Assembly (NCBI GenBank): GCA_947477885.1
Contig: CANJUD010000015.1
Location: forward strand, 1 to 60,686
From: Bacteroidota bacterium
Lineage (GTDB): Bacteria; Bacteroidota; Bacteroidia; UKL13-3
Length of the DNA: 60,686 bases
Direction of reading: 5' to 3'
The stretch's first letter is position 1. Every line of letters begins with the position of its first letter. The notes under the pieces are model-generated. The model was not told where the DNA came from and searched no databases. It was given only the letters and a program-made list of their open reading frames with translations. Shown piece by piece: positions 17,691 to 26,812 of this stretch. The translations under genes were made by a program, and so were the position numbers.

Positions 17691-18605
17691 GTGAAAAAAG
17701 TAATTGTTACCACCACCATCAATCCGCCCACCAAGGCCATCAAACTTTTCGAAAGTTATGAAGATTGGGATCTTGTAGTTATTGGCGATTTAAAAACTCC
17801 AAAAGATTATACCTTAAACAAAGGTGTGTATGTTACCCCCGAAGAGCAAGAAGCTTATGATAAAGACCTGAGCGATGCTATCGGATGGAATTGTATACAA
17901 CGCCGCAACATGGGCCTGCTATGGGCTCACGATATGGGTGCTGATATCGTTGCTGTAGTGGATGATGACAATATCCCTTACGAAGGTTGGGGCCAGAACT
18001 TGATGTTAGGCAATCCTGTAGAAACAAATTACTACGAAACTGATTTGCCAGCATTCGATTCTATTGGTGCTACAAACCATAAACATTTATGGCATCGTGG
18101 TTATCCATTATTGAGTTTATCAAAACGCGATTACTCTCGCAAATCTACCAAAACTATAACACCCGATGTACAAGCAGATTTCTGGGATGGAGATCCTGAT
18201 ATCGACGCTATATGCCGCATGGAACATGCTCCTGAGTGCAAATTCGACCCAGCATGTTTCCCTATTGCTGCCAATAAAATGTCTCCTTTCAATTCGCAAA
18301 ATACATTTTTGAAAGCTTCACTTTTGAAAGATTATTTCTTGTTCCCACACGTGGGCCGCATGGATGATATATGGGCATCGTATTATCTGCAAGCCAAAGG
18401 TGCAAATGTAGTTTTCGGAAAAGCTTCAGTATTCCAAGATCGCAATGTGCATGATTATACAAAAGATATGAAAGCTGAATACTTGGGCTACGAGCATAAC
18501 TTAAAAATTGTAACAGAATTGCCAAGTGACCCTGATGCGATTTTAAAATATTTACCCGAGCGTTCTATCGAAGCTTTCAAATTATATAGAAAACATTTTT
18601 TATAG
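17691..18605 (+). CDS. STELLO-like glycosyltransferase
   Basis: A 304-residue cytoplasmic enzyme with GTG start (20 bp after the previous stop). The N-terminus VIVTTTINPPTKAI, the IQRRNMGLLWAHDMGADIVAV segment (residues about 67-87) and the metal-binding VDDDN motif (88-92) resemble the STELLO/reversibly glycosylated polypeptide type of transferase. The neighbouring GT2 and epimerase suggest a sugar-transfer role in the same glycan. Family call from motif memory only. Confidence 0.6.
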   Translation: MKKVIVTTTINPPTKAIKLFESYEDWDLVVIGDLKTPKDYTLNKGVYVTPEEQEAYDKDLSDAIGWNCIQRRNMGLLWAHDMGADIVAVVDDDNIPYEGWGQNLMLGNPVETNYYETDLPAFDSIGATNHKHLWHRGYPLLSLSKRDYSRKSTKTITPDVQADFWDGDPDIDAICRMEHAPECKFDPACFPIAANKMSPFNSQNTFLKASLLKDYFLFPHVGRMDDIWASYYLQAKGANVVFGKASVFQDRNVHDYTKDMKAEYLGYEHNLKIVTELPSDPDAILKYLPERSIEAFKLYRKHFL

Positions 18606-18614
18606 TATTATATT

Positions 18615-18701
18615 ATTGTTGTTATCCTTCGACTCTGCTCAGGATGACAACAATGCCCATTGCCACCCTGAGCGGAGTCGAAGGGCAGCAATGGGACAAC
18701 A
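18615..18701. repeat. Long inverted repeat (cttcgactc / gagtcgaag) in the glycan cassette
   Basis: Arms 18626-18643 and 18667-18684 (18 bp, one mismatch) with a 23-base spacer, extended outward by ttgtt/aacaa words. It lies in the 132-bp gap between the STELLO-like gene and the epimerase and could form a strong RNA hairpin. Confidence 0.75.
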
Positions 18702-18737
18702 AAGAGAGAGAATAAATATATAAACTAAAATAATTTT

Positions 18738-19724
18738 ATGAGGATTCTTATAACAGGTGGGGCAGGATTTGTAGGCAGGCATTTTACTGAACATTGGCTC
18801 AAACAAGGTGCTGACGTGGATTGTGTGGATTTAGTAGCACCACTCACTGGTGGTATCGACCCATCAGATGGTTGGCCATTATATGAACCTCGTGACTATG
18901 ATAATTTCAAATTTCATAAAGAAGATTGTCGTAAATTTTTCAAACACAATAAACATGAATATTATGATTATGCATTCCATTTAGCCGCAATGGTTGGTGG
19001 ACGTATGATGATAGAAAATAATCCACTTGCAGTTGCCGATGATCTTTCAATAGACAGTGAATATTGGCAATGGGCCAAGGAAGCAAAACCAGGAAAAACT
19101 ATATGTTTTAGTTCGAGTGCAGCTTATCCAATTAAATTACAACGCCACGATCATTATATATTATTGAAAGAAGATATGATATCGTTTGCCGAAGATATCG
19201 GTATGCCAGATATGAGTTATGGTTGGGCTAAATTGACGAACGAATATTTGGCATTACTAGCATACGAACGTCATGGTTTGAAATCTGTATCATATCGTCC
19301 TTTCAGTGGCTATGGCGAAGATCAGGACATGACATATCCGTTCCCCAGTATCTGCAAACGCACTTTGGAAAACAAAGGTGAAGAGCATCTATCAGTTTGG
19401 GGCAGTGGCAAACAAATGCGTGATTTTATACATATAACAGATTGCGTTCGTGGTGTGATAACAACCATGGATCAAATTGATGATGGTACTGCACTTAATT
19501 TAAGCACTGGAATATTTACCAGCTTTATAGAATTTGCTCAAATGTCTGCCGGAATTGTGGGATATAATCCTATCGTAACTGGCACCAGCGACAAACCCGA
19601 GGGTGTATTTGCCCGTGGAGGAAACACTGCCAAACAAAAGCTCCATGGTTTCGAATATGACGTTTCATTTGAAGAAGGGATTAAAAGATGCTTGGCTTAT
19701 TTGGAGCGGAAGATGCAATCATAA
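18738..19724 (+). CDS. NAD-dependent sugar epimerase/dehydratase (extended SDR)
   Basis: A 328-residue enzyme with Rossmann GGAGFVG (residues 7-13), catalytic S-S-S (FSSSAAYP, about 124-131) and YxxxK as YGWAK (about 155-159), then SYRPFSGYG and a DFIHITDCV segment typical of nucleotide-sugar epimerases. Substrate cannot be read from sequence; GDP-fucose synthase-like or UDP-sugar epimerase are both possible. Only 10 bp to the next gene. Confidence 0.85.
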   Translation: MRILITGGAGFVGRHFTEHWLKQGADVDCVDLVAPLTGGIDPSDGWPLYEPRDYDNFKFHKEDCRKFFKHNKHEYYDYAFHLAAMVGGRMMIENNPLAVADDLSIDSEYWQWAKEAKPGKTICFSSSAAYPIKLQRHDHYILLKEDMISFAEDIGMPDMSYGWAKLTNEYLALLAYERHGLKSVSYRPFSGYGEDQDMTYPFPSICKRTLENKGEEHLSVWGSGKQMRDFIHITDCVRGVITTMDQIDDGTALNLSTGIFTSFIEFAQMSAGIVGYNPIVTGTSDKPEGVFARGGNTAKQKLHGFEYDVSFEEGIKRCLAYLERKMQS

Positions 19725-19734
19725 TTAACCAGTA

Positions 19735-21030
19735 ATGAATACTTATATAAATAAAGGTGTACTTTTTTTATATGGTGCTTTCATTATTGAATTCATCGTT
19801 TTCTTTTTCTACAGACAGCAATTAGGCTATATCATAGCTCCTCTGCTGTTCACGGTTAGCGGGCTATTTATTGCACTGTTCCCTTTTTTCTCAAAGCTAG
19901 ATTTTACCAATACCGCTCGCACAAGTTTTACAATAAATAAAGTATATATCTACGTATTCTTCGCACTCGTATTTATCCTTTTTGGATTTTGGGCACAACA
20001 TATTTTTACTACAAACCCTATTGATATAAAAAAATCGGATATCCTTCCCATCATCGACTCCTTATATGTAGAGCGATTTATAAATGGTGAATATATATAT
20101 AATGAAGCTCCTGGATTTGGCTATGGCGACCATTGGACTCCTAACTACTTGCCCATGCACTGGATGCCTTTTGTAGCAAGCAAACTGATGGGCATCGATC
20201 CCCGATGGATTCCTTTACTTTTTTATTCGCTTGCCTCATTTTTATATATTAAGTTCTTGCTCAAAAAAAATGATAGCTCAAAAAACTTATATATGAAGTT
20301 AGCTTTGCCCTTGGTGTTTTTATTCTTAATTTTTTGGAAACAATCCAATGAAATTGCACACACCATTGAATTATTAATTGCATCTTACTATTTTATATTA
20401 GCAGTATTTTTATCAAACAATAACATATTGGGAAGAAGCGTAGGCCTAATGTTTACATTGCTTTCACGCTATGCCGTAGTTTTCTATTTACCTGCCGCCT
20501 TGGTGCTTGAGTGGTTAAATAACAAGAAAAGATTATTTAAAGAATTAGGCTGGGTATTATTGTTTGTGAGTGTGTTTTATATCATACCTTTCCTATTAAA
20601 AGACCCCAATATTTTTTTGAAGGGAAACAGTTCGTATGATACAGCCGCTGTGGGCGAATGGCAAGGACAATCGTGGCAAGCCCCAAGTGACAAGCCTTTT
20701 CAGTTGTTCCAAGGATTGGGTTTTGCATCGTGGGCCTATAATAACTTCAGTGGCGATCTGATGGAAAAGATTTCAAAATATAAAAATATATTATTAGTAT
20801 GTTCTATACTTTCAGCATTATTACTTGTCGTTTTTGTATATAAAAAACATAAGAAATATCCCCAGCAACTATTACACCTCGCTGCACTAAAAGTTATATT
20901 AACCATAGTTTTCGCCTTCGTTCTTGTCCCATACTCCTATTTGTTTTGGAGCAGTTTGGTGGTTTCGTTTTGTATATTGGGGAATTATGATTTGTTTAGG
21001 GAAAACACTACGGCAATCGACGCTAAATAA
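19735..21030 (+). CDS. Multi-pass membrane protein, possible GT-C glycosyltransferase
   Basis: 431 residues with about 10-11 hydrophobic helices and a soluble loop after the second or third helix carrying YVERFINGEYIYNEAP and GDHWTPNYLPMHWMPF, which resembles the first periplasmic loop of PMT/GT87-type lipid-linked sugar transferases. Last gene of the cassette. Probable role: transfer of a lipid-linked sugar at the membrane; inferred. Confidence 0.6.
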   Translation: MNTYINKGVLFLYGAFIIEFIVFFFYRQQLGYIIAPLLFTVSGLFIALFPFFSKLDFTNTARTSFTINKVYIYVFFALVFILFGFWAQHIFTTNPIDIKKSDILPIIDSLYVERFINGEYIYNEAPGFGYGDHWTPNYLPMHWMPFVASKLMGIDPRWIPLLFYSLASFLYIKFLLKKNDSSKNLYMKLALPLVFLFLIFWKQSNEIAHTIELLIASYYFILAVFLSNNNILGRSVGLMFTLLSRYAVVFYLPAALVLEWLNNKKRLFKELGWVLLFVSVFYIIPFLLKDPNIFLKGNSSYDTAAVGEWQGQSWQAPSDKPFQLFQGLGFASWAYNNFSGDLMEKISKYKNILLVCSILSALLLVVFVYKKHKKYPQQLLHLAALKVILTIVFAFVLVPYSYLFWSSLVVSFCILGNYDLFRENTTAIDAK

Positions 21031-21400
21031 TATTTCGTGCCTACGGCACTTGGGGAAATGGTAATCATCTTTTAGCTACCGATATATCGTCCCGCTGGGA
21101 CTATAGTACAATCATTTAACATGTCTCGTCCCCAAAAGTTTTCACTTTTATTAAACAATCCTACCGCAAGTTTACAGCTTTTAGACAGACCCAAAGTCCC
21201 ATCGGGACGAAATATCGGTAAAACAAAATATAGTAAGAAGTGTAAGTGCCGTAGGTACGAAATATACTATCCGCATATATCTCTGAAAAGCCTAAGTCCC
21301 ATAGGGACGAAATATTGGTAGAAACAATATATAGTAAGAGGTTTAAGTGCCGTAGGTACGAAATATGAAAATCAATTTATAAAAATATAATATCGTTTAA
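21031..21400. repeat. Intergenic tandem repeat block (agtccc-cgggacgaaatat / agtgccgtaggtacgaaatat)
   Basis: Two tandem units of about 72 bp at 21194-21265 and 21294-21366, each made of an agtcccat-x-gggacgaaatat element, a tagtaag spacer and an aagtgccgtaggtacgaaatat element. Degenerate inverse copies occur at 21037-21110 (gtgcctacggcac; tcgtcccgctgggac). Each half is a short palindrome. The 66-codon frame at 21121-21321 runs through repeats and is not a gene. Confidence 0.8.
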
Positions 21401-21401
21401 C

Positions 21402-21434
21402 AAAAAAACGCCATCCTAAAATAGAATGGCGTTT
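21402..21434 (-). terminator. Rho-independent terminator of nrdJ
   Basis: Stem aaacgccat / atggcgttt (21406-21414 with 21426-21434) and, read on the minus strand, a run of seven T immediately after. It is 47 bp beyond the nrdJ stop. Confidence 0.8.
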
Positions 21435-21480
21435 CATAAAGTATTATAATCTTAGCCGGGAGGCTGAGCAAAGCCGAAGC

Positions 21481-24400
21481 CTAACTACACCCCAAACTAT
21501 TCCCACAGTTCAAACACTTATAACAAGTGCCGCTGCGGATAGTTATATGCCCGCACACGTTGCATGAGGGAGCATCGCTTTGCATACTGCGTAAGTAGTC
21601 GTCGCTGCTGTTGGTTTTCTTGGCTCGGGTGGGTCTGATTGTTGGAGTTGGTTTTGGAGTGGTTGGTTTTACCAGTACTGGAACTTCTGCGGTAGCAGTG
21701 CTGCTCAATACAAAACCTATAGCTGGTGGACGGTTATTTTCGTCTTCGTCTATATTAAATTCATCAACGGGCTCTTCAAGTCCTACACCAAATATCTCGT
21801 TTTGTTTTTCTACAATATCTTCGATGGTGGGTTGTACTTGAACCAAATCAGTACGTCCTAAGTATTCGAAACCAAGCATGCGGAATATATAATCTATTAT
21901 AGAAGTTGCACTCTTAATATTATCATGTCCTTCTACAAATCCACTGGGTTCGAAACGGGTGAAAGTGAATTTATTTACATACTCTTCAAGAGGTACACCA
22001 TGTTGCAAACCTATAGAAACTGCAATGGCAAAACAGTTCATAATACTGCGGAAGGTAGCACCTTCTTTATGCATATCAATAAATATTTCACCAAGGGTTC
22101 CATCATTATATTCTCCGGTGCGAACGAATACAACTTGTCCGCCTACTTTCGATTTTTGAGTGAAGCCATTACGTTTATTTGGCAAACGTTTCTTGTCTAT
22201 CATACGTGCCAACTGTCCGGCAAATTCGCGGGTTTCGGTAGTATTCAATACATTTTGTACGGCTTTCAATACATCATCCCAAGGCATGTTATCTATATTG
22301 ATATCGCCTTTGCCAGCAAGTGCTGCTTCTACAACTTCCTCATCCACCACATCCGATTTATTGCTAAGCGGCTGACTCAATTTGCAACCATCACGATACA
22401 ATGCATTGGCTTTCAAACCAAGCTTCCAGCTTTCCAAGTAACAAGCTTTAATTTCATCAACAGTTGCTTCGTTTGGCAAGTTAATAGTTTTACTAATCGC
22501 ACCACTAATAAATGGTTGTGCAGCGGCCATCGATCTGATATGTGCATGTGCATGTATATAACGAACACCTTTGCTTCCGCAACGATTCGCACAATCAAAT
22601 ACTGGGTAATGTTCTTCTTTTAATATAGGGGCACCTTCTATAGTTCCAGTACCACATATTATATCATTGCTACCTTCAATCTCAAGGCGGGTAAAGCCCA
22701 AGCTGCGAAGCATATTGAATTTAGGATGATTATATTGTTCCGTGGTAAATCCTAAACGTTGCATCGTTTCTTCACCAAAAGTCCATTGGTTAAATGCAAA
22801 TCCTATTTCAAATGCAGCACCTAAACCTGCTTCTACTTTTGCCAATTCTTCACGGGTGAAACCACGGGCCAATAAACTTTCTTCATTAATAGCGGTAGTA
22901 CCTTTTAAAGTTGCTGTACCAATTGCATAAGTAACAATGGTATTTATTTCTTTTTCATCATAACCCAAATTACGCAAAGCATCGGGTACTGATTGGTTGA
23001 TTATTTTGAAATAACCACCACCTGATAATTTTTTAAATTTAACCAAAGCAAAATCAGGCTCGATACCAGTAGTATCACAATCCATTACCAAACCTATAGT
23101 TCCTGTTGGAGCTATTACAGTAGTTTGTGCATTGCGGTATCCATATTTCTCACCGTTTTGTACTGCTTGGTCCCATGCATTGCATGCAGCAGATAATAAA
23201 TATTCAGGACAGAATTTCGGATCGATACCTACAGGTTGTGTATTGATTCCTACATAATTTTCTTTGGGAGAATTATATGCTGCATAACGGTGGTTACGCA
23301 TTACACGCAACATGTTTTCTTTGTTATCATCATACTTATCAAAAGTGCCAAGGTGCTTGGCCATCTCTGCAGAAGTATCATAACTAACGCCAGTCATAAT
23401 AGCGGTGATAGCACCTATTATAGCTGTAGCCTTTGGACTATCATAAGGAATACCACTAACCATTAGCATGGTTCCCATATTGGCATAACCAAGACCGAGT
23501 GTGCGGTAATCAAAACTTAATTGAGCAACTTCTTTACTTGGAAACTGAGCCATCGCTACAGAAATTTCCAAAACTGTTGTCCATAAACGAGTAGCGTATT
23601 CAAATCCTTTTACATCAAACTCAAGTGTTTTTACATTAAAGAATTTCATCAAGTTGAACGATGCCAAATTGCAAGCGGTATTGTCCAAGAACATATATTC
23701 GCTGCAAGGGTTCGATGCATTGATTAATCCACCTGCGGGGCAAGTATGCCAATCGTTAATTGTTGTATTAAATTGCACTCCAGGGTCGGCACAAGCCCAA
23801 GCTGCATAACCAATTTTGTCCCACATTTTTTGGGCGTCGATTTCTTTCATCACACGGCCATCGGTGCGGGCTCTTAGTGCCCAGTTTCCACCTTCATGCA
23901 AGGCTTTAAAAAAGTCATCTGGAATACGTACAGAGTTATTACTGTTCTGTCCTGATACAGTTGCATAAGCTTCGCCTTCGTAGCCACTATCATATCCAGC
24001 AGCTATTAATGCAGCTACTTTTTTCTCTTCGTTTACTTTCCAATCGATAAAGGTTTCTATTTCGGGATGGTCCAAATCCAAGCAAACCATTTTGGCTGCA
24101 CGGCGGGTTGTTCCACCACTTTTAATAGCACCTGCGGCACGGTCACCTATTTTTAGGAAACTCATCAATCCCGATGAAGTTCCGCCACCCGAAAGGGTTT
24201 CGCCACCACCACGAATTTTTGAGAAGTTGGTTCCTACACCACTGCCATATTTAAATATACGTGCTTCACGAACCCAAAGGTCCATAATACCACCTTCGTT
24301 TACCAAGTCGTCATCCACGCTCAATATAAAACAAGCATGGGGTTGTGGACGCTCGTAAGCCGAGGTCGATTGTTTCAATTTGCTATCAACAGGATCTACA

Positions 24401-24861
24401 TAATAATGTCCCTGAGGTTTTCCTGTAATACCATAACTGCTGTGCAAACCTGTATTAAACCACTGCGGACTATTAGGAGCACATTGTTGACTTGTGATAG
24501 AGAATACCAACTCTTCATAGAAAACTTGTGCATCGGTAGGCGTGGCAAAATATCCATAGCGTTCGCCCCAAGTACGCCAGCAGTGAGCCATGCGATGTGC
24601 CACTTGCTTTATGCTGGTCTCAGCACCCATACTTCCATCTGCTTGAGGCACTCCCGCCTTTCTGAAATATTTTTGTGCTAATATATCTGTTGCCACCTGG
24701 CTCCATTCTTTCGGGACTTCCACGTTATCCATCTTGAACACGTAATCGCCTGCTGGATTTTTAATTACCGACTGGCGAAGGTCGTATTGAAACATGTCGG
24801 CAACAGGGGTGTTGTCGTTGGTGAAATGCCGTTTAAACGGAAGGCCTTTAGATTTTTGCAT
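21481..24861 (-). CDS. nrdJ: Class II (adenosylcobalamin-dependent) ribonucleoside-diphosphate reductase
   Basis: A 1126-residue oxygen-independent reductase that makes deoxynucleotides. Seen: the SPQWFNTG and PHACFILSV segments, [16 protein letters not shown], the [20 protein letters not shown] active-site stretch split about residues 385-405, the [19 protein letters not shown] segment, and a C-terminal zinc ribbon (CNVCGH ... [13 protein letters not shown]). These match the long vitamin-B12-dependent NrdJ type. A Pro/Thr-rich linker (about 1070-1095) precedes the ribbon. Monocistronic with its own promoter and terminator; no B12 riboswitch was found in the leader. Confidence 0.95.
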   Translation of the reverse strand: MQKSKGLPFKRHFTNDNTPVADMFQYDLRQSVIKNPAGDYVFKMDNVEVPKEWSQVATDILAQKYFRKAGVPQADGSMGAETSIKQVAHRMAHCWRTWGERYGYFATPTDAQVFYEELVFSITSQQCAPNSPQWFNTGLHSSYGITGKPQGHYYVDPVDSKLKQSTSAYERPQPHACFILSVDDDLVNEGGIMDLWVREARIFKYGSGVGTNFSKIRGGGETLSGGGTSSGLMSFLKIGDRAAGAIKSGGTTRRAAKMVCLDLDHPEIETFIDWKVNEEKKVAALIAAGYDSGYEGEAYATVSGQNSNNSVRIPDDFFKALHEGGNWALRARTDGRVMKEIDAQKMWDKIGYAAWACADPGVQFNTTINDWHTCPAGGLINASNPCSEYMFLDNTACNLASFNLMKFFNVKTLEFDVKGFEYATRLWTTVLEISVAMAQFPSKEVAQLSFDYRTLGLGYANMGTMLMVSGIPYDSPKATAIIGAITAIMTGVSYDTSAEMAKHLGTFDKYDDNKENMLRVMRNHRYAAYNSPKENYVGINTQPVGIDPKFCPEYLLSAACNAWDQAVQNGEKYGYRNAQTTVIAPTGTIGLVMDCDTTGIEPDFALVKFKKLSGGGYFKIINQSVPDALRNLGYDEKEINTIVTYAIGTATLKGTTAINEESLLARGFTREELAKVEAGLGAAFEIGFAFNQWTFGEETMQRLGFTTEQYNHPKFNMLRSLGFTRLEIEGSNDIICGTGTIEGAPILKEEHYPVFDCANRCGSKGVRYIHAHAHIRSMAAAQPFISGAISKTINLPNEATVDEIKACYLESWKLGLKANALYRDGCKLSQPLSNKSDVVDEEVVEAALAGKGDINIDNMPWDDVLKAVQNVLNTTETREFAGQLARMIDKKRLPNKRNGFTQKSKVGGQVVFVRTGEYNDGTLGEIFIDMHKEGATFRSIMNCFAIAVSIGLQHGVPLEEYVNKFTFTRFEPSGFVEGHDNIKSATSIIDYIFRMLGFEYLGRTDLVQVQPTIEDIVEKQNEIFGVGLEEPVDEFNIDEDENNRPPAIGFVLSSTATAEVPVLVKPTTPKPTPTIRPTRAKKTNSSDDYLRSMQSDAPSCNVCGHITIRSGTCYKCLNCGNSLGCS

Positions 24862-24955
24862 GGTATTATATTAATTTTTTTGGTTAGACTTCGGTAGGGA
24901 TATATATAGTTATCGGTTTTGTTTTCACCCAATACTTTTAATCATATAGGGAGGT

Positions 24956-24988
24956 CAAAAGTAGCTTCAAGGGTACGGGTATATCAAA
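24956..24988 (-). promoter_or_regulatory. nrdJ promoter
   Basis: Minus strand TTTG (24985-24988), 21-bp spacer, TACTTTTG (24956-24963), a good fit to the Bacteroidota consensus. It gives a leader of about 85-90 nt before the ATG at 24861. A DnaA-like box begins 6 bp upstream of the -33 element. Confidence 0.6.
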
Positions 24989-24993
24989 TGCCA

Positions 24994-25111
24994 TTTTCCA
25001 CACTAATAGTTTTTCCACAGGCAAAGCCCTTATACCACTATGGTTTTAGCTATGTGGATAACGATTTATATACATTGGGAAGCCCTGTATTATCAACGTT
25101 TTTGTGGACAA
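24994..25111. promoter_or_regulatory. DnaA-box cluster: candidate oriC or nrdJ control region
   Basis: Within 118 bp: TTTTCCACA at 24994 and 25011, perfect TTATCCACA on the minus strand at 25053-25061 (tgtggataa), and TTGTCCACA on the minus strand at 25103-25111. TTATCAACG at 25090 is weaker. AT-rich stretches follow at 25183-25200 and 25244-25265. Genes to the left (21481-24861 and much of 6070-16650) run leftward and genes from 28782 to 39762 run rightward, as expected around an origin, with exceptions. DnaA also regulates nrd genes in other bacteria, so a promoter role is the main alternative. Confidence 0.5.
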
Positions 25112-25466
25112 TTAGTTATAAATACAATTTGCATGGTGTCTGTTTTTGGGTACAGCCTATTGCGACATGATTTAGATGGCTATTATATAATTATATTGTC
25201 CATGGTTCCCCGAATTTATTCGGGGCCACCAAACATGAGGTGGACTATAATTATTATAATATTTTAAGCAGGTGTGTCCACGCACATGCCCTCGCTGTCT
25301 GAACCATGATTAAGATGATTTATATGATTGGCTTGATTCTTATTTCACTGCCTTTGGTTGTGGTGGTGAGTAGCCTGCACTGAGCAAACCTGTGCTGAGC
25401 GGCAGGCGAAGTAGCCGAAGTGTAGTCGAACCATCGCAGACCAAATTGGCATGCAGGATTTTATAT
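25112..25466. other. Intergenic region with AT-rich segments and repeats
   Basis: Non-coding. Contains the palindrome ccccgaatttattcgggg (25208-25225), AT-rich tracts, the left member of a direct repeat pair (25268-25358) and an inverted-word segment cctgcactgagc/gtgctgagcggcagg (25374-25406). Confidence 0.5.
25268..25358 (+). repeat. Direct repeat flanking the toxin-antitoxin pair, left copy
   Basis: Aligns by eye with 26114-26212 (about 80% identical), sharing cgctgtctgaacc, spaced tgatt words, ggcttgattctt and cactgcctttgg. The two copies lie either side of the DUF433/DUF5615 genes. Confidence 0.7.
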
Positions 25467-25497
25467 TTTGGCTTTAAATAAATTGCTTTTATATTTG
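25467..25497 (+). promoter_or_regulatory. Strong Bacteroidota-type promoter of the toxin-antitoxin pair
   Basis: TTTG (25467-25470), 19-bp spacer, TATATTTG (25490-25497). The ATG at 25502 is only 5 bp after the -7 box, so the transcript should start at or next to the start codon (leaderless or nearly so). Confidence 0.65.
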
Positions 25498-25501
25498 CAC
25501 A

Positions 25502-25738
25502 ATGAAATGGGAAGAACATATAGTATCTGACAATCAAATTTTATTGGGCAAACCTATTATAAAAGGCACACGAATTTCAGTTGAAAATATTATGGAGTTA
25601 TATGCATCAGGTTGGAATGAAGACGCTATATTAGAAAGCTACCCACATATTTCAAAAACAGATATTCTGGCAGTTTTTGCCTATATAAATGACTGCATGA
25701 AACTCGAACAGTTTTTACCATTGCCAAGGTCAGCATAA
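25502..25738 (+). CDS. DUF433 antitoxin-like protein
   Basis: 78 residues with the typical DUF433 pattern (GKPIIKGTRISVENIMELYASG, then ILESYPHISKTDILAVFAYI), a helix-turn-helix-like antitoxin fold usually paired with DUF5615 PIN-like toxins. The stop overlaps the next ATG (TAATG), as expected for such a pair. It probably represses its own promoter. Confidence 0.85.
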   Translation: MKWEEHIVSDNQILLGKPIIKGTRISVENIMELYASGWNEDAILESYPHISKTDILAVFAYINDCMKLEQFLPLPRSA

Positions 25739-26098
25739 TGAATTTTCTGGCCAACGAAAATTTCCCTAACCCTTCAGTTTTATATTTGCTCAACCTTGGG
25801 CATACAGTTGCATATTACCAATACAAATCCTGGATGCAGTGACAAAGAAGTAATTGAAAAAGCACTGAAAGAAAATTCAATCATTCTTACTTTCGACAGA
25901 GATTATGGTGAAATCATTTTCAAATACGGAATTGCAAATCCTCCAGCCATTGTCTATTTCAGGTTCAAAGGAAACAATCCTGAATTTGCCGGAAAAATGC
26001 TCGACGAAATTATCAATGCTAAAATGTATATACTTGAAAATACATTTACTGTTATTGAAGAAAACAATATTCGGCAGAGAGTATATATTTCGAAATAA
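25738..26098 (+). pseudogene. DUF5615 PIN-like toxin, frameshifted
   Basis: Starting at the overlapping ATG the frame reads MNFLANENFPNPSVLYLLNLG and stops at 25839. The rest of the family sequence (SDKEVIEKALKENSIILTFDRDYGE, then YFRFKGNNPEFAGKML) continues in the +1 frame to 26098. The junction is about 25800-25835. The parts together make a complete DUF5615 protein (acidic residues D/E of the PIN-like site in the N-terminal NENFP and in TFDRDYGE). Either an inactivated toxin or a sequencing error. Confidence 0.75.
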
Positions 26099-26113
26099 AT
26101 CCCCTGTGTTCGG

Positions 26114-26212
26114 CAGGGGTGTGCCCCCACGCACCTGCCCACGCTGTCTGAACCGCTGATTAATATGATTTTTATGATTAGCTTGATTTTTATCTCGCTG
26201 CCTTTGGATAGA
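26114..26212 (+). repeat. Direct repeat flanking the toxin-antitoxin pair, right copy
   Basis: See 25268-25358. The core gctgtctgaacc...gcttgatt also occurs alone at 6019-6064 (minus), so the element is dispersed and not specific to this pair. Confidence 0.65.
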
Positions 26213-26230
26213 GCTTTCTATTGTTATACT

Positions 26231-26303
26231 ATTTTGGGCATGCCCCCCGAAGCGGGGGTCGGGCCATACGCCTTACTGCGTGCCGGCTGCTGTCCCTCAT
26301 GCG
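26231..26303 (-). repeat. Dispersed 70-bp repeat (gagggacag...cacgcagtaa)
   Basis: On the minus strand it reads gcatgagggacagcagcc, then gcacgcagtaaggcgtatgg and a gaccc...gggg palindrome ending in gggca-tgcccaaaat. A second copy with the same order lies at 45168-45240 on the plus strand. Confidence 0.75.
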
Positions 26304-26380
26304 GCTGACGCGATATAGCAAACATATATATAACATAAAAAAAATCCATACAATTTAAACGAGCCTCTTTCCTAATAATA

Positions 26381-26617
26381 TCAGAGTGAAACATAGTTCA
26401 GAATAAAATGCTCAACTATTGTATCAGCTATTTTTTTAACTCTGCCATTACCAGTCCTCTCATTAGTTGAAATATTTGAAATTATTTGAAAAGTGGGATT
26501 AACATCCTTCCTCTTTTCATATAGTTTCGCTTGCACTAAGTATTCAATTGCAAGTCTGAATGAAGATTCAACACTTATAAATTCTGATTCAGATGGTAAA
26601 GGATACGAGAATAAAAT
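26381..26617 (-). pseudogene. Unrecognised ORF remnant in frame with the two small ORFs upstream
   Basis: Open frame of 78 codons with protein-like composition (SEFISVESSFRLAIEYLVQ, then NERTGNGRVKKIADTIVEHF) but no ATG, GTG or TTG start; its first codon is ATT after a TGA at 26618. It is in the same frame as 26624-26812 and 26813-27037, separated only by TGA codons. It may be the C-terminal part of a broken gene. A plus-strand frame over the same bases (26493-26831) looks less protein-like. Confidence 0.45.
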
Positions 26618-26623
26618 TCAATT

Positions 26624-26812
26624 TCAATTAGATTTTTTCTTCTCTTTTAAAAGCAATTCAAGTCGTAGTATACTGTCAACTATATCCTGCCTTGCAGAAG
26701 ATGATAAACCTATTCTCTCACTTCTTACAAATGAGTTTGCCCTTTTATCCCAAAGTGCAATTTTTTCTTTACAAGTTTTGATATCTCTTTTAATCCGTTC
26801 AATATTTTCCAT
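26624..26812 (-). CDS. Small helical protein of unknown function
   Basis: 62 residues, mostly charged helix (ERIKRDIKTCKEKIALWDKRA, then RQDIVDSILRLELLLKEKKK), probably a coiled coil. The ATG directly follows the TGA of the upstream ORF with no spacer and in the same frame, so it could be a continuation of it after a nonsense change. Confidence 0.5.
   Translation of the reverse strand: MENIERIKRDIKTCKEKIALWDKRANSFVRSERIGLSSSARQDIVDSILRLELLLKEKKKSN

Noticed and set aside
21121-21321. 66-codon frame in the tandem repeats
   Set aside because: Encoded by non-coding repeat units; translation repeats the repeat words.
21925-22623. 232-codon plus-strand frame
   Set aside because: Lies wholly antisense to nrdJ, whose protein is unmistakable; composition is not protein-like.
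24862-25000. Cobalamin riboswitch upstream of the B12-dependent nrdJ
   Set aside because: I could not find a B12 box (GCCACTG-like) or the conserved core in the leader; the leader is only about 90 nt.
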